The position numbers and the translations under genes were made by a program. From the NCBI GenBank assembly GCA_900155495.1, contig FTLJ01000102.1:94989-158988 (forward strand): a stretch of 64,000 nucleotides of DNA, given 5' to 3'. Within the stretch, counting starts at the first letter, position 1. The number at the start of each line of letters is the position of its first letter. The notes under the pieces were generated by a model. The model was not told the origin of the DNA. It ran no database searches and saw only the letters and a list, made by a program, of their open reading frames with translations. Shown here piece after piece: positions 10,600-22,550 of this stretch. This DNA is from Porogramme epimiltina. Taxonomy: Eukaryota > Basidiomycota > Agaricomycetes > Polyporales > Polyporaceae.

Positions 10600-13500
10600 T
10601 CACGTCAAATCAATCACGTCCCGCTCGTCGTACGCCGTCTTCCTCCGCTTCGCCGGGGGCTCCCCCGACGCACCCGCAGGGCGAGTTCCGGGGGCCACCC
10701 GAGGCTGCGCGCCCGTACCCGCCGCACGAGCACTAGCAGCATCTGTCGTCGCTTGCGCTTGCGCGCCCGGCGCAGCGCCAGGGCCCCGCGCGTGGGCGTG
10801 GGCGTGGGCGTGGGCGTCGACGCGCGCGGGCGCCAGCGTATTTGGTCCCGCCGCCTCCCCGGCCGCCGTCGACGCGGCAGCAGCAGCAGCGACGACCGGC
10901 CCTGGCCGCACGCCCGTCGCGGCTGGCGGCACTGCTGATGTCGAAGGCGCCGGGCCGGGCGGGGGAGGCGGGCGGCCCTGGAGGAACGCGAGGACGCGCG
11001 CGTGGTCGGGCCCCAGGATCGTGGCGAGCTCGGCGGGGGCGCTGCTGATCTGGCGGAGGAGCGCGGTGCCCGCCTCCTGCGCCTGCTGCCAGCGCAGGGG
11101 GTCGATGATCGCCTTCGCCTTCCTGACCTGGAAATGGGAAATGTGACAGGTGTCAGTGAGACATGCCTCAGTCGGGGTTCGGCGTAAAATGTTGGGAAGG
11201 GTCCGGTTTTGGATATGCCGGCGGCAGGGCACGGGGATGGCTATGGGCCGTGATCGCGCGCGAAAGGCAAGGAAGGGAACCACCCAATGACGATGGCGGC
11301 GCAACGATCGACATCGGACGCGGGGGGACGCCACAGCACAGCGCGCGTCGACACGCGACTTGACAATGACACGCAGCGGCAAGTGCGGGTGGCAGGCGCG
11401 ACGGAAGCAGAAGGAAACGGCAACGCACCTGCAGTCCTTGCGGGGTCGAGCGGATCGTCTCCCACGTCGCGGCTGGGCGAGCGTGGATCGCCAGGTAAGC
11501 CTCGACGTGCTTGCGCGTCGGCGCGCCGATCCGCGACCACTGCTTCGCCTCCTCCGCCTCCGTGGTGAGGAAGCGCCGAACGGCCGGGCAGACCGCGCAC
11601 GCGCACGTCCAGCGCGCCATCGCCTGGACGTGTCGCGTGAGCGCGTCGCTGGACGGGCGTTTGCCGAGAACCTTCTCGACGTAGAGCAATGCGATCGCGC
11701 GGAAGAGAGCCGCGAACACGGGGGAGGTGGGCGGAATATCGTATTTGGCCAGCAGCGCGCGGAGGTCTGGAACCAGCGGCACCAGCTGCTTCTTGATGTA
11801 GTCAGTATTGACGTTGGACGAACTGAGCAGCCGCTTGGAGATGAAGGTGCACGCGTCGGGCAGCTTGAGTGATAGGCAGTAGTCGAACGCGCTGATCGCG
11901 GGCTTCTTCTTCTGTTGGACTGGCGCGGTAGTGTGGATGCCGTAGATATGCGGGTAGGACGGCTGCGTTGCAGTGAGATTCACTGAGCCCGACCATTTCT
12001 TCAAGAGACGTAAGAGGATAGTAGGGATGTTAGTGTTCGTAGGGTCGATGACGGCGCGTTTTGCATGCAGTTCATCCATGAGCGACTGTAGTTGTGTTGT
12101 GTCCAGCTTCAGAGCTTCAAGTTTAGGGACGACGCTATAGTTCTACCGTAAGCAACGCTAGAACCGTTATGTGCAAGAGAATCAATGCTTACGTCGATAA
12201 CAACATCTCGGGCTGTCCTCCGGTAACCACTGCCTGCATCATGCGCGATAGCTCTATTTGGTCGAAATGCTGTGAGTTGGCCGCAAGAGAGTCGAGATAC
12301 CGTGTGGCGACGGTCAGACACAACTTCTGCAATCCATCGGGTCGGCGACCTCCCCGTCCTTTGAAAAGACCCTCTACGTGCGCAATTAGAGGAAGGAGGA
12401 CGTTTTTCACGCGTCGCCGCAACATGTCGGTGGCCAGTCCGTCTGACAAGAGCAGTTTCTCCACGATCGTAGGGAAAAGGTCATCACAGTTGAGGTCGAA
12501 GCAAGCTTTGATCAGTGCTTTGGCTATCTCTAGGTGTTTAACCTCAGCAGAGGGCTGTGCTTGACGTCCGTAAATCGGATAGGTCGGTGGTGGAGGCGCG
12601 GGAGCCGGAGGATATACCTCAATGTTTGCCAGGGCAAAAGCGAAGATGTCCTTCGACAGTCGACCGCGTGTATCCTCTGGAATGGATTTCTCTGCGAACA
12701 GACAGGAGGCATAATCCAGAAGTTCTGAACCATCCGCAAGTAACTTGATTTGAGGGAGGAAGCTGTTGTAGCACGATGAGTACAGTCAAAGCCTACACGT
12801 AGAGTTAATGCCGCGTACCTGGCCTCTAGGAACTCAGGCCCGCCGTGTTGAAGGGCGAGTCCAATAAGCGTAGTGTGCTCGCCTGGGGTTGGCTTCGCGA
12901 GAGCACCAAACCGTTTGGAACGCTGTGCAGAAACCCATGCCTTCACAGTGCTGGCGTACCGATCCGGGTACCTTTCGGAAAACCATTTCTCGCATTTGTC
13001 AAGAAATTGAAGCGACGCGGTATTCGACGGATCCTTTTCGAGAGTACGTTCGAGGCTGTGAGGTCCCAGGAACAAGGAGGTTGCAGGCTCAGTCAGCGAC
13101 CCTGCGGGTATTACGCGTCACAAATAAGCGAGATTCTACGTACCACGGCAGGATCTCCTCAGTGCCGAACGTTTCCAGCGCTCGGTAGATGTTGTCTTCT
13201 CTAAGCGCAGCAAGCGACCTTTCCGCGTCGCAGGCTTTTACCGCCTCAAACCACAGCGGAAGGTCCCTCCAGGCAAGTGCGACATGGCACACACTCTTCA
13301 CGACGGCCTTGCTTTGGGTTGGAGAAGCGCGAACGAGGATGATGCGCGATAGCTCTGCTTCCTCTTGCGTCGCGACAGAAGTGATCGAAGTTGCGAGCTT
13401 CTTACAAGCGTACACAAATCCGTTGGCACCGTGGACGAGATCAAACTGAGCCCACTGCGGCCACATGACGAGAACAGTCCTGCGATAGACTGGACAGTTC

Positions 13501-15448
13501 ATGAGAACAAAGAGAATAACTCAGGTGAGTAGAACCTACATCTCTCCAGAGAGCCGGCCCACTAAAATACAACGGTCAATATATCATCACGATCACTTGG
13601 ATTCGAGCGTCATATGAGAACTACTTACATTTCCCATGTACCCTTCGTATTCTTGGTTATCATAGTTGCCGTCGGCTGTAATCGATTCAACAAGGTCGGA
13701 TGGAATGGTCTTTGTTTCGTTGCGGAAGTCGAGCTTCGCTTGGATGAGGTGTCCACTTATGTCGACGAGATGTTCGATCTGGACACTTCTGCTTTCCACT
13801 TCCTCCATATAGACGTCATCGTCGTCATCGTCATCGTACCGTCCGTAACGACCGCGACGTCCGTATCCGCACCCACCGCCGTTGTCGACCGCTATCCCAG
13901 TCTCGGTGCAAGTGAGGTTCGCCAGGCCCATGCCGAACCCTAGCGGCTGGCCGACGTTTTCGAGCAGAGCCACTAGGTGGGCATCGAGACCTTTGAGTGC
14001 ACTTCCGCTGAGATTAGCGTGTGAGTACTTGTGAGCAAGCACATAGATGATCTTGTCCGGGGCATTCTGTTCCGCTTGCTTCCACGAAAGGAGGATGCGT
14101 TGAAGACGTCTTGATACTGCGGTATGCGATGCGAGAGCTGGCCGGAGTGCGTTTGTAGTATGAATGAGATTGAAGGATAGAGCAAGTCGGTATCCACTCG
14201 TGACCGCTTTGACCTGATGTTCAACGTCGGTGTACCACGCGAGCACAGTTGTCTGCGTTAGGCTGTTTGCGCAGTGTTCAAATGTGGAATTGAGGTCTCC
14301 GTGTGAAACGCACACAGTGCCACCTGTGAACCGGGAAGGTAATACAATGACAATAGTTGCAAACATGCCGTCGACCTTTTCCGTACTAGCACGATTGGGT
14401 GAGCACCGAATGCAGGGATGCAAAAACGTTACCTACTCAACATGGGGCAAGAAACTGCAAACAGCAAGGATTGTTAACATGCACAATGCACGAAGGAACA
14501 CGACCGACGTACTGTGATCCTTGCTCGTAAAGAAGCAGCTTGTATAGGTCACACCTGGGCTTGCTGGCGCTAAAGTTGACACCGAGGGCAACACACACGG
14601 TGCGTAGCGTCTCATCCATGAACGTCGCCCATGCGGCATTCTCAAATTTGACCTGCAAATTTTATAATGGGCATCAGCGAGCAGATATGTGCGTTAATAT
14701 GCATACCTTGCTTCCGTCGATTTCCCACGTATTGCGCACTGACTTGTCCACCACCGTCTGATCAGCCATGCCAAAAGGAGCTTGCACCGAACAACTCTTG
14801 ATCGCTTCTGCGTCCCGGATGCTTAGCGGTAGTCCAACTGTTCCCAGATTGTCGACGAAGATGGCGGGATTTGGAGCAGTGGGATAGGTTTTACTGACAG
14901 CAAAAGTGCCACTAAACTCGAGCTTGCTGCTGAAAATCTCTTCTAGGTCATCCTTTACACAAGCATAGGTTGTTAGCATAAATTGCCGGGAGGAGAGTCG
15001 GACCCACTCGAATGTTTTCGGTTTCCGGAATGTCCTCTTCATCCCCTTCGCTGTCATCTTCTTCAGCATCCTCTGTATCCTCGCCCTCACTCTGTGCGTC
15101 GTGAACTACCATGCCCTGTTCATTGCCATAAACCTGGGCGGTTCGGAGTGGCGCTTCTGTATGTTCACACAGTGGTTGAGCCGAAGTTCTCACGGATACG
15201 TCCGGAGAGAAGGTATATAGCCGTAATAATATATGAAGCCGCCTGCGTACCATGACTTATTACTCCTCCAACCGTTCCCTCTGGGCTTCGTCAGAACTTG
15301 TAGCCGTAGGAAGACGTTGGGCCGCAACAAGGCGGCACTCACCACCTGCAGCTGTTGATACACCCTGTAATGGCGCCGAATGGCCGATCCCTGTCGCGTC
15401 CGGGGGGTCCGCGTGAATCGGCGTGGGGCGAGGATTCTGTAATGACAT
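10600..15448 (-). CDS. Large 2OG-Fe(II) oxygenase-domain protein
   Basis: The central part resembles prolyl-4-hydroxylase-type 2-oxoglutarate Fe(II) oxygenases. The exon join at 14440-14370 gives FLPHVDTEKVDGMF, so the HxD iron motif is present, with the Asp codon split by an intron. Then follow FATIVIVLPSRFTGG, AWYTDVEHQVKAVTSGYR (second His and the 2OG-binding Arg) and LALSFNLIHTT. Upstream are an acidic segment (EGEDTEDAEEDDSEGDEED) and FVDNLGTVGLPLSIRDAEAI, a block seen in this family. Downstream is a long helical region with no domain I can name (SRRLQRILLSWKQAEQ; KWFSERYPDRYASTVKAW; LLSDGLATDMLRRRVKNVLL; AVRRFLTTEAEEAKQW), ending in a Pro/Ala/His-rich tail with a basic KRRKTAYDERDVIDLT end that could be a nuclear signal. 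The start is uncertain: 15448 (MSLQNPRPTP) or a spliced ATG at 15502. Substrate is unknown. Confidence 0.75.
10791..10816. repeat. GTGGGC hexanucleotide repeat inside coding sequence
   Basis: About four tandem copies of a GTGGGC unit lie in the last exon of the 2OG-oxygenase gene. On the coding (minus) strand they give an alternating His-Ala run (DAHAHAHAHARG). The unit length is a multiple of three, so copy-number changes would keep the frame. Confidence 0.85.
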
Positions 15449-15730
15449 CGGGGGTAATAAGGAAACGTCGGTTACGTACTAGTTGACAGAGCTACACACC
15501 ATTGTCCTCTTTGCTCAGAAAGTATTGCGAAGAGTGTCCGAGTAGTCGGGAGTGAAATCAAAGGAGAAGTGGTGGACACGTACGCGGTGCGAAAGGCAGT
15601 GTGGTGACTGGGATCGGCATCCACGCGTGGACGCGTTGAGTATCCACGTGACCGTCGTGTCTGAGGCGCCTAAATTTCTGCTTCTCAAGTCGGCGTCTGG
15701 CTTTGGAAGAGACATCTATTTTCTACCGCC

Positions 15731-17597
15731 ATGGCTGCTGCATTTCCATTTGCCGTCCCCTCTGCGGTACCACAAGACCTGCAACTTATACAGGACATTG
15801 TCGGACAAATACCATCGCCCACTGCAAAAAAACCGTCGGACTACTCGACTTACTCTGATCATGACCACGGCACGGATAGTGAAACGGACAGTGAACAGGA
15901 GGTCGAGGCAGACATCCTTGGCGGCGCGGAGGCAAAAGCGGCACCGGTGACAGATAGGTGCGCAGCTTTATTCTCGGTCTTCTCATTATCTTAGTGCGTT
16001 CTAGGTCTCCACCTTCGGAGTCCTCGAGCGAGTCTGATGTCTCAAGCGACTCCGACTCTGAGGAGGAGCCGGCAACACGACAACCCCCTCGAAAACAGCT
16101 AGTAATGGACGTAGACGAAGACGAAGATACGGAGCCCGCCACAACTTCCGAATCACAAGTGCGAACAAAGAATGAGCTGGTAGAAATCGACATAAAGGTC
16201 CCAGATATATTGGAAGTCGATCCCCACGAGCAGCTCGAGAAGGTTGGACATGTCTTCAGCGTCGTTGACAAGGTTGCCATCATCAAAGGCATCTCCTCCC
16301 CCATTCCAAACAGGGGATCTGAAAAGGCCCTCGACTCGGAAACTCTCCTCGTCTTTGAGGACCGAAAAGTGCTGGGATATGTTAGTGAGACGCTCTTTTG
16401 CTCAACAGCTCCATGCTAATACATTTGAAGATATCTGAGACTTTCGGCCCTACCAGCGAACCGTTGTACCAAGTCAGATTTACTCAAGCTTTCCCCCTTG
16501 ACCCGGAGAAGGTTCAAATAGGACGACCAGTGTTTCACGTTCCATCGCAAAGCTTCTACGTTTTCGTGCAGCAGTTGAGGCATTTGAAGGGAAGCGATGC
16601 CAGTAATGTACACGACGAAGAACCTGGTGAAGATGAAGTGGAGTTCTCAGACGACGAGCAAGAAGCAGCACATAAAAGGGCACAAACCGAAAGGTGAATA
16701 TATCCGCTTCATGTAGAGTTTCTCTCACCTTTTCTGCTCAGACGGGAACGGGCACGTGGAGGATCCGTCGCCTCATCTCGACATTCTACTCCGCTTCCGT
16801 CACATATGCGAGACCAAGATATGGTCGATGATCCATATGGCGGAACAGCTTATGTCTCAGGGTTATCATACGACGACATGGACCTCGGCGCCGGTTCTTC
16901 GAGGCCAGCCCCGGTTCCGTACGACGACCCATACTCAGATTCATATGATGTGGTTCCGCCTGAGGTCAGACCCAATGACGGCACCCCCTTAGACCCATCT
17001 GCCGACAACTCTCAGCGAGGGCATGGTCGGGTACGAGGCGGACCCGGCCGTGACCATCATCAACGACCTGTAGAAGGCGGGAGAGGTCGTGGACGAGGGC
17101 GGCGAAACAACGAACGAGGAAGAGGCCGCGGCCGTGGCCGAGGCGTTGACCGTCGGGGAGCACCCCCACAAGCATTGTCCGACGAGCACGGCGCACCGAT
17201 GGATGAGTATAATCCTCACTACCCACGGCCCCCATCTCCCACATCTCTTGCCATTGCCCGTGCCACAGGACAGTATTCTGAGAGCCCTCAAACCACTCCG
17301 CACGTGGCTGGAGGAGGCGGATGGGGTTATCCCCAGTTTTCGGGACAGCCGTTTAACTTCCCATTCCCATATCAGTACCCTCAGGTTCAGCCCCACATCA
17401 ACCCCCGTTTTGCTGCCAACTTCGGGATGATGGGTATGGGTATGGGGTACTCGCCTCATGGCTCACAGTCGGCGCCTTACAGCCAGGACGCGTCAGGCTA
17501 CGCCGTCGGCGGAAACGGAGGCTCAGGGTGGGCTCAGGAGTGGGGAACTGGCTCTCAGACGCCCTCAGGTCAGTTTAGCGGCGATGACAATCCATGA
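15731..17597 (+). CDS. NAF1: H/ACA ribonucleoprotein assembly factor Naf1
   Basis: Naf1 is a nuclear chaperone that holds the place of Gar1 while box H/ACA snoRNPs and telomerase RNA are assembled. Four exons (15731-15957, 16005-16380, 16431-16693, 16742-17597) give 573 residues. The N-terminal part is acidic and Ser-rich (ESSSESDVSSDSDSEEE). The Gar1/Naf1 core begins at VDPHEQLEKVGHVFSVVDKV and continues with VIIKG-type strands, LLVFEDRKVLGY, ISETFGPTSEPLYQVRF and VFHVPSQSFYVF. The C-terminus is Arg/Gly-rich (GRGRGRRNNERGRGRGRGRG) followed by a Gly/Pro/Tyr-rich tail, as in other Naf1 proteins. The intron at 16381-16430 is required to join KVLGY to ISETFGP. The start ATG is the first in frame. 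Confidence 0.93.
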
Positions 17598-17816
17598 TGT
17601 TGTAGTCCTGCCATTGTATTATGTATTGGGTATCTATCGTACCTTGCGTGTTCAGGCGAGGATAGCGCCAGGAGGTCAATGGGAGTCTTTACGAAACCTG
17701 ATTTGGCATGAACACTTCTCAACGTTTGCGCGTCAAGGACCCCACCACCGGCCTCCCTAGGTCTCCTTTGCACGCCCCACTCTCTTCCTTGCTGTCTTCG
17801 CATCCTAAAGGCTGAC

Positions 17817-20038
17817 ATGGCCGGCGCACGCAACGGCAAGACGACCGCCAAGGGGTCGCGCGCCCGTAGCGTCCACCAGCCGACAGCGTCCTCGTCATCT
17901 CCTGCGCCTCAACAGGAGAACCAGCCACATACACCCGTGCCTACACCTGTCCCAAAAGATGGCGCGAGTACACGACAGAAACGCGTGCTGCCTACGCGTG
18001 CTAGGCGCGGTGGGCCTGTTGTAGGCACATGCGAGTCGGACGTGATGATACTGGAGACGATGCGGCGAAAGTGTACGTTTATTCCCTCTTGCTCCGAGCG
18101 TTCCCTTCCTCCCTAGGTCTTCCTACTACCCTCCACGTCCACGCGAAGTACGACTTATTCTAATATGCTCTCGCGCAGTTGAGAGCGAGCCTCTCATTCC
18201 TACCACCACCTCTTTCCTCCTCACGACCAACTCAGCGCTCCTCCGACCTCCTCCAGCCGCCTCCACATCCTCCACGAGGGGCGAGGAAGAGAAGCAACTC
18301 AATACGCTTGCATATGGTCGCTATTTTGACCGGCCAGAGGTCCGCAAGGCATACAAAGAACAGCTTCTTATCCAGACCCCCGACTTTACCGAGCTCCCTC
18401 AGGACGCTCATGTCGGCGGCCGCTTTCGCCCGCGGGGCTCAGAGGATGTTCGTCTACTTGCATTTGCTTGCCCGCGTTACCTATACTCACGTTCGCCCGT
18501 TTTTGTACCGCCTATGCTACAATACATGACTCCAAATCCACTCGCCCTTTCCCTCGCGCACGCGCTTTGTGTTGCTCTGTTCTCGCGTCGCGTAGGAGGC
18601 GCACGACACCTCGGACGCGGTGTACGAAAAGCGGCATCGCAAGTACGAGATGTTCGAGAAGCGGCAACGCCTGCGCGAGAAGGAGAAGCTCAAGCACGAG
18701 CATTACAAACTCAAAGAGCGCATCGACCAGCTCCGCGCGATGGACAACTCCGCGTTCCTAGCCCTATCCGCGTCAGACTTCTCGGAGCCCCCTGACGACC
18801 TGCCCGGACCTTCTGTGCAAAGCCCTTCCAAGCAACAACTAGACGACTTCGGCGAACCCCACAGCACAACGTCATACCATGAGGGTGAACGCCGGCGTAA
18901 GGAGATGCTCGAAGTGGCGCTCTCGCTCGAAGAACGCTACAGGATCCTGCTCCCGCCCGACAGGCGGTGGATGCTAAAGAAGAAAACTGGAAAGCCTGTG
19001 AATCATCTGGAGCCAATTGAGATCGACGACACGGACGACGGGATGGTAGATGGAGTTGAGGAACCAGAAGGTGGCGGACGGGAGAAGATTGGGGAAGAAA
19101 TGCCGGAAGTGGATGAACTGCAAGACGACGAAGCGGGTACGGCGGCGGATGAAAAGATGGAGATAGACCTAGTGGAGGAGGAAGAGGTCGATGAGCTGGA
19201 ATCGGCAAACGGTGGAGCAGAAGACGAGCCGACTGTCGCCCCTTCTCAAGACGAAGACGGCGAGTCCGAGATCGACCCCGACGAGCTCGAGCTGAACAAA
19301 TCAAAGAGGCTCAAACTGCGCATCAAGTTCCCTCTTCGAAATACCTCAGAGAGTGTGAAGCCAGAAGTCAAGACGCCCGTGCCCCTCCCCACGAGAGGAG
19401 GCGGAAAGCAAATATCTTACATTGACGACTTTGCCGGCGGTGATAAGGAGCAGCCACGGAATTCGCCCCCGCCCTCCGCCTCGTATGCACAGTCCCAGTC
19501 TCCACCGCCTGAGTCGAGCAAGCAAGACCAGTACTCAATTGACGTTACCGAGGAGCTCCCGCCTCCGCCAACCGCCAAGCGACAGCGCCTAGGGCAATCC
19601 ATTTCGACCAGGGGGCGTGGGCGCGGCCGTGGGGGGCGCGGAGGGTCTAAGGTGCAGCGCAACGCCATCTCCGGAGTTGATGGTGCTCGCAACTCGATCT
19701 CTTCCGCTTCCGTCGGTAGGCAGTACTCGCAGCCGCGCGCACCCTCTCCGCTGCGCCCCGCTCACGCGTCGTATGCAGGGCTCGCGGGTCGCAAGGAGCC
19801 CAATCCGTGCGTACTCATGGTCGCTGCGCTGCGACAATCGTCCGCGCCCATGGCTCGCAAAACGCAGCGGAATGTCACTGCGTTCGGAGCGCGCGTTCCA
19901 CCCGAGATCGAGGAGGTGCGCGACTTCGAGGTCCCGGACTGGGTGCTCGCAAAGGACAGTGCGAGCGAGGACGGGGACCATGACCCGGATGACCCCGCTA
20001 GCTCGTCATCTATCGAGTTTGTGGATGATGTAACTTGA
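17817..20038 (+). CDS. Candidate chromatin protein (SAS4/PEHE-like helix)
   Basis: Three exons (17817-18072, 18179-18447, 18596-20038) join in frame to 655 residues. After a Ser/Pro-rich start comes a block with NTLAYGRYFDRPEVRKAYKE, then a strongly charged helix (AVYEKRHRKYEMFEKRQRLR, then KEKLKHEHYKLKERIDQLRA) that recalls the Something-about-silencing-4 type regions of histone acetyltransferase complexes. The rest is acidic, with IEIDDTDDGMVDG and EEEVDELES, then a basic RGRGRGRGGRGGS patch of AT-hook type, and a conserved-looking C-terminal block (VTAFGARVPPEIEEVRDFEV). It follows NAF1 on the same strand with about 220 bp between them. The family assignment is tentative: composition and the charged helix suggest a nuclear scaffold, but no catalytic motif is visible. 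Confidence 0.7.
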
Positions 20039-20235
20039 AGACGTCTACCTTACTCTCAGAGGACAGAACATTCCTTCTTTCATCCCCACCCATCCCGCGC
20101 TGATCTTTGGCCGAACGATGCAACTTTATTACTTTCGTTTACGTTCACATCAGCGCAGTATGTATAGTGTATGTATTCACCAGTGTTCGATACCCTTTCC
20201 CCCACACGCAACGGCCCCATTCGTAAGAAAGTTGT

Positions 20236-22296
20236 TTAAAACTCTTCGTCGGCAAGCCAGTGGTTTGCCATGTGTAGCGCACGTGACGGTTGGTCAAAGG
20301 GAACGAGGTGCCCCGCACCGTACAACGTGGCAAAAGTCAACCCTCCGCCGGACCTCAACCACCCGGCGACCTCGCCGTCGACGTGCCAGTCCCTTACAGG
20401 CGCTGTACGGTGTACCTCCTGTGCGGACCACTCCATGGCGAGCGCGGTGCGTTGCACGGCGATCTAGATTATTGGTAGGAAAGACGATAAGCCGTGAGAC
20501 GCACACAGGGCGAGGCACGGTCACGCACCCAGCTACTAGCAAGGTCATTCGTGCCGACATACATGAGCACACGCACCCCTCGCTCTAATAGTGCAGCAAG
20601 GTAGTCTTCGGCCGCGAAGGAGTAGAAGTCGGCGCTGCTGCTGAATGCGAGGTTAATTTCCCAGTTCGTGAAGGAATAGTTCCGTGGATGATTGACTCCG
20701 AGGAGCGATTGAGTCTTCGGGTCGTTTAGATATGCTTCAATATTCCTGTGCGAATGTCAAAAAACAATGCATGGTTTTCTGATTTAGTGAGTAAGAGCAT
20801 GAAACAGCACGAACACGAGATCAGGGTAGCACGCATAAGCACCTGGATTTTCTTTGCTGGAGAAAGTCGTGTTAAGGTCTCATTAAGACGCCTAGAATAG
20901 AGATGCTTGCCATGGTCTTGTACCGTCATACGGATTGAACTCTGTCGACGCCTAGTCAGAACGCACGTCGCGATGCTGATGGCCTAACACACTCACTTCT
21001 GAACATGTCTTCCATAAGGGCATCCATACAGTAGCCGAAAACAGCGCCGCAAGTAAGCTCGTCGTGGGTGTCTACACATGCTTGTTTGTATCCTCTCTTG
21101 CACCAAGCCACAACCTGCTTAAGCTGAATACATTCACTAGGATGTGCAAATGGTAGATTAAACCTCTATTATGTTTCACTTAGGGAAAGGGACACACTTA
21201 CAAAACGCCACTTGGAAACTGCAGAAAGCCTTGCTCCGTGCATCGCATTTCATAAGTACCAAATAGGTTCTCGAAGAAATTCGGGCCTCCATTTCCTGGT
21301 GCATTTGTGTGGTGAGAAATGCCATATCATGCTTTCTCCCCTCAACTCACCAATCATGACGGAAGACAAGTTAATAGCAGACATCCCAGCCTCGACTAAC
21401 GCGGGATTTTGATCGTATATCGTAGAGGCAAACACCGGCAGGTAACGACCCTAGCGTCACATGAACATGGCGTGTACCAAGACGCTCTCTCCGATCTAAC
21501 CTACCGCGTACGATTCGCCGGCCATGTGGAAAGCACGACCCTTGAGCTTGGTGAAATGCTCGAAGAAAATGGCCACGAAGGCTGCAATGTCCTTTCCAGC
21601 TTCCTGAGTGGTGCTCTGTTTCGGTTATAGTTGGTTTCACTTCCTCGTGAGAGAAACACGCGTACAATAGGCCCATCGTAGTCGGTGTACGAAAACCCAA
21701 CACCTGCCGGTTGATCGACGAAGAAGATATTGGCACGTTCATTCCATGAGTAGCGGAATCGTTCAGTAGCATTCGGGCCAGCCATTCTACAAGGGCCTGT
21801 ATATGTACAGAGTCAGATCAGCATAAAGGAAAAGAAATAATGTGCAAAATCCGAACCGAGTTCCATGAAAAGTCCCGTCGCGGACGAGCCTCCCGGTCCA
21901 CCGTTCGTCCACATCACGACATCGTCTGAATCCGGGTCCCGTCTGCTCTCGAAGAAGTAAAAGAATAGGTGTCGGGGACCGATATCGATGTATCCCGTAT
22001 ACGCGCTACAGGCCCATGATCAGCCAGCAAAGCCAGAAAGCATATTATAGCCCAGGTACTCACTGAACCACCTCGTCGCATACCTGAGATTGTTTGATGC
22101 GTACACTGTGCCCAGGAAATAGTGGGTGTCTCAGAGTAACATAAGCCGAGGTTGAAAGGCTATGGAGGTCACCAACAGGCGCGAAGAGGCCGGCGTTGTA
22201 CACCTCGAAGTTCCCGACGACCTGTGGGACCTGGGCACCTCCCGCAGACACAGCGCGCGCGAAAGCGCCAAACGCGAGCAAGATGGCGCCGAACAT
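20236..22296 (-). CDS. Secreted serine carboxypeptidase, family S10
   Basis: S10 peptidases remove C-terminal residues from peptides at acidic pH, in the vacuole or outside the cell. The protein starts with a signal peptide ([18 protein letters not shown]). Ordered motifs are [39 protein letters not shown] (oxyanion region), [33 protein letters not shown] (nucleophile Ser), [25 protein letters not shown] (catalytic Asp region) and [15 protein letters not shown] (catalytic His), then the end LADEEF. About ten exons are needed, and one intron falls inside GESYA-G. The first motif has Gly where most S10 enzymes have Cys (GGPGCSS). A TATA-like box sits 55 bp upstream of the ATG. No vacuolar pro-region is evident, so secretion is inferred. 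Confidence 0.9.
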
Positions 22297-22350
22297 GTGG
22301 CTGGTGCAGCGGGTAAGAAGAGAAGCCTCGAGCGGCACGCACTGGGCACT

Positions 22351-22356
22351 TATATA
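22351..22356 (-). promoter_or_regulatory. TATA-like box of the carboxypeptidase gene
   Basis: TATATA lies about 55 bp upstream of the S10 carboxypeptidase start codon on its strand, a normal distance in fungal genes. Confidence 0.5.
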
Positions 22357-22550
22357 CGCGTCGTGTGCACGTTTGAGAGGGCCTGCGCACGGTCTCTGAA
22401 CGGGGATGTAACACCGGTCCCAAAAAAGCATAACCGCAGGCATCGGGTACACTCGGGGAGTCACTGCGATCTGTCAAGAGCTAGTTCAATGGCATTAGTA
22501 GCTAAGCCGCTATTATGTAGACACCTCGGAAATGTATGGACCCAATCGAC

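Noticed and set aside
10019..11146. 375-codon open frame on the plus strand
   Set aside because: Its second half is antisense to the well supported last exon of the 2OG-oxygenase gene, and its first half has no motif, signal peptide or splice pattern.
14370..14470. Loss of the HxD iron motif in the 2OG oxygenase (apparent HVE followed by a stop)
   Set aside because: Using the GTAGGT donor two bases into the Glu codon and the next acceptor gives HVDTEKVDGMF in frame, so the Asp is restored and the motif is intact.
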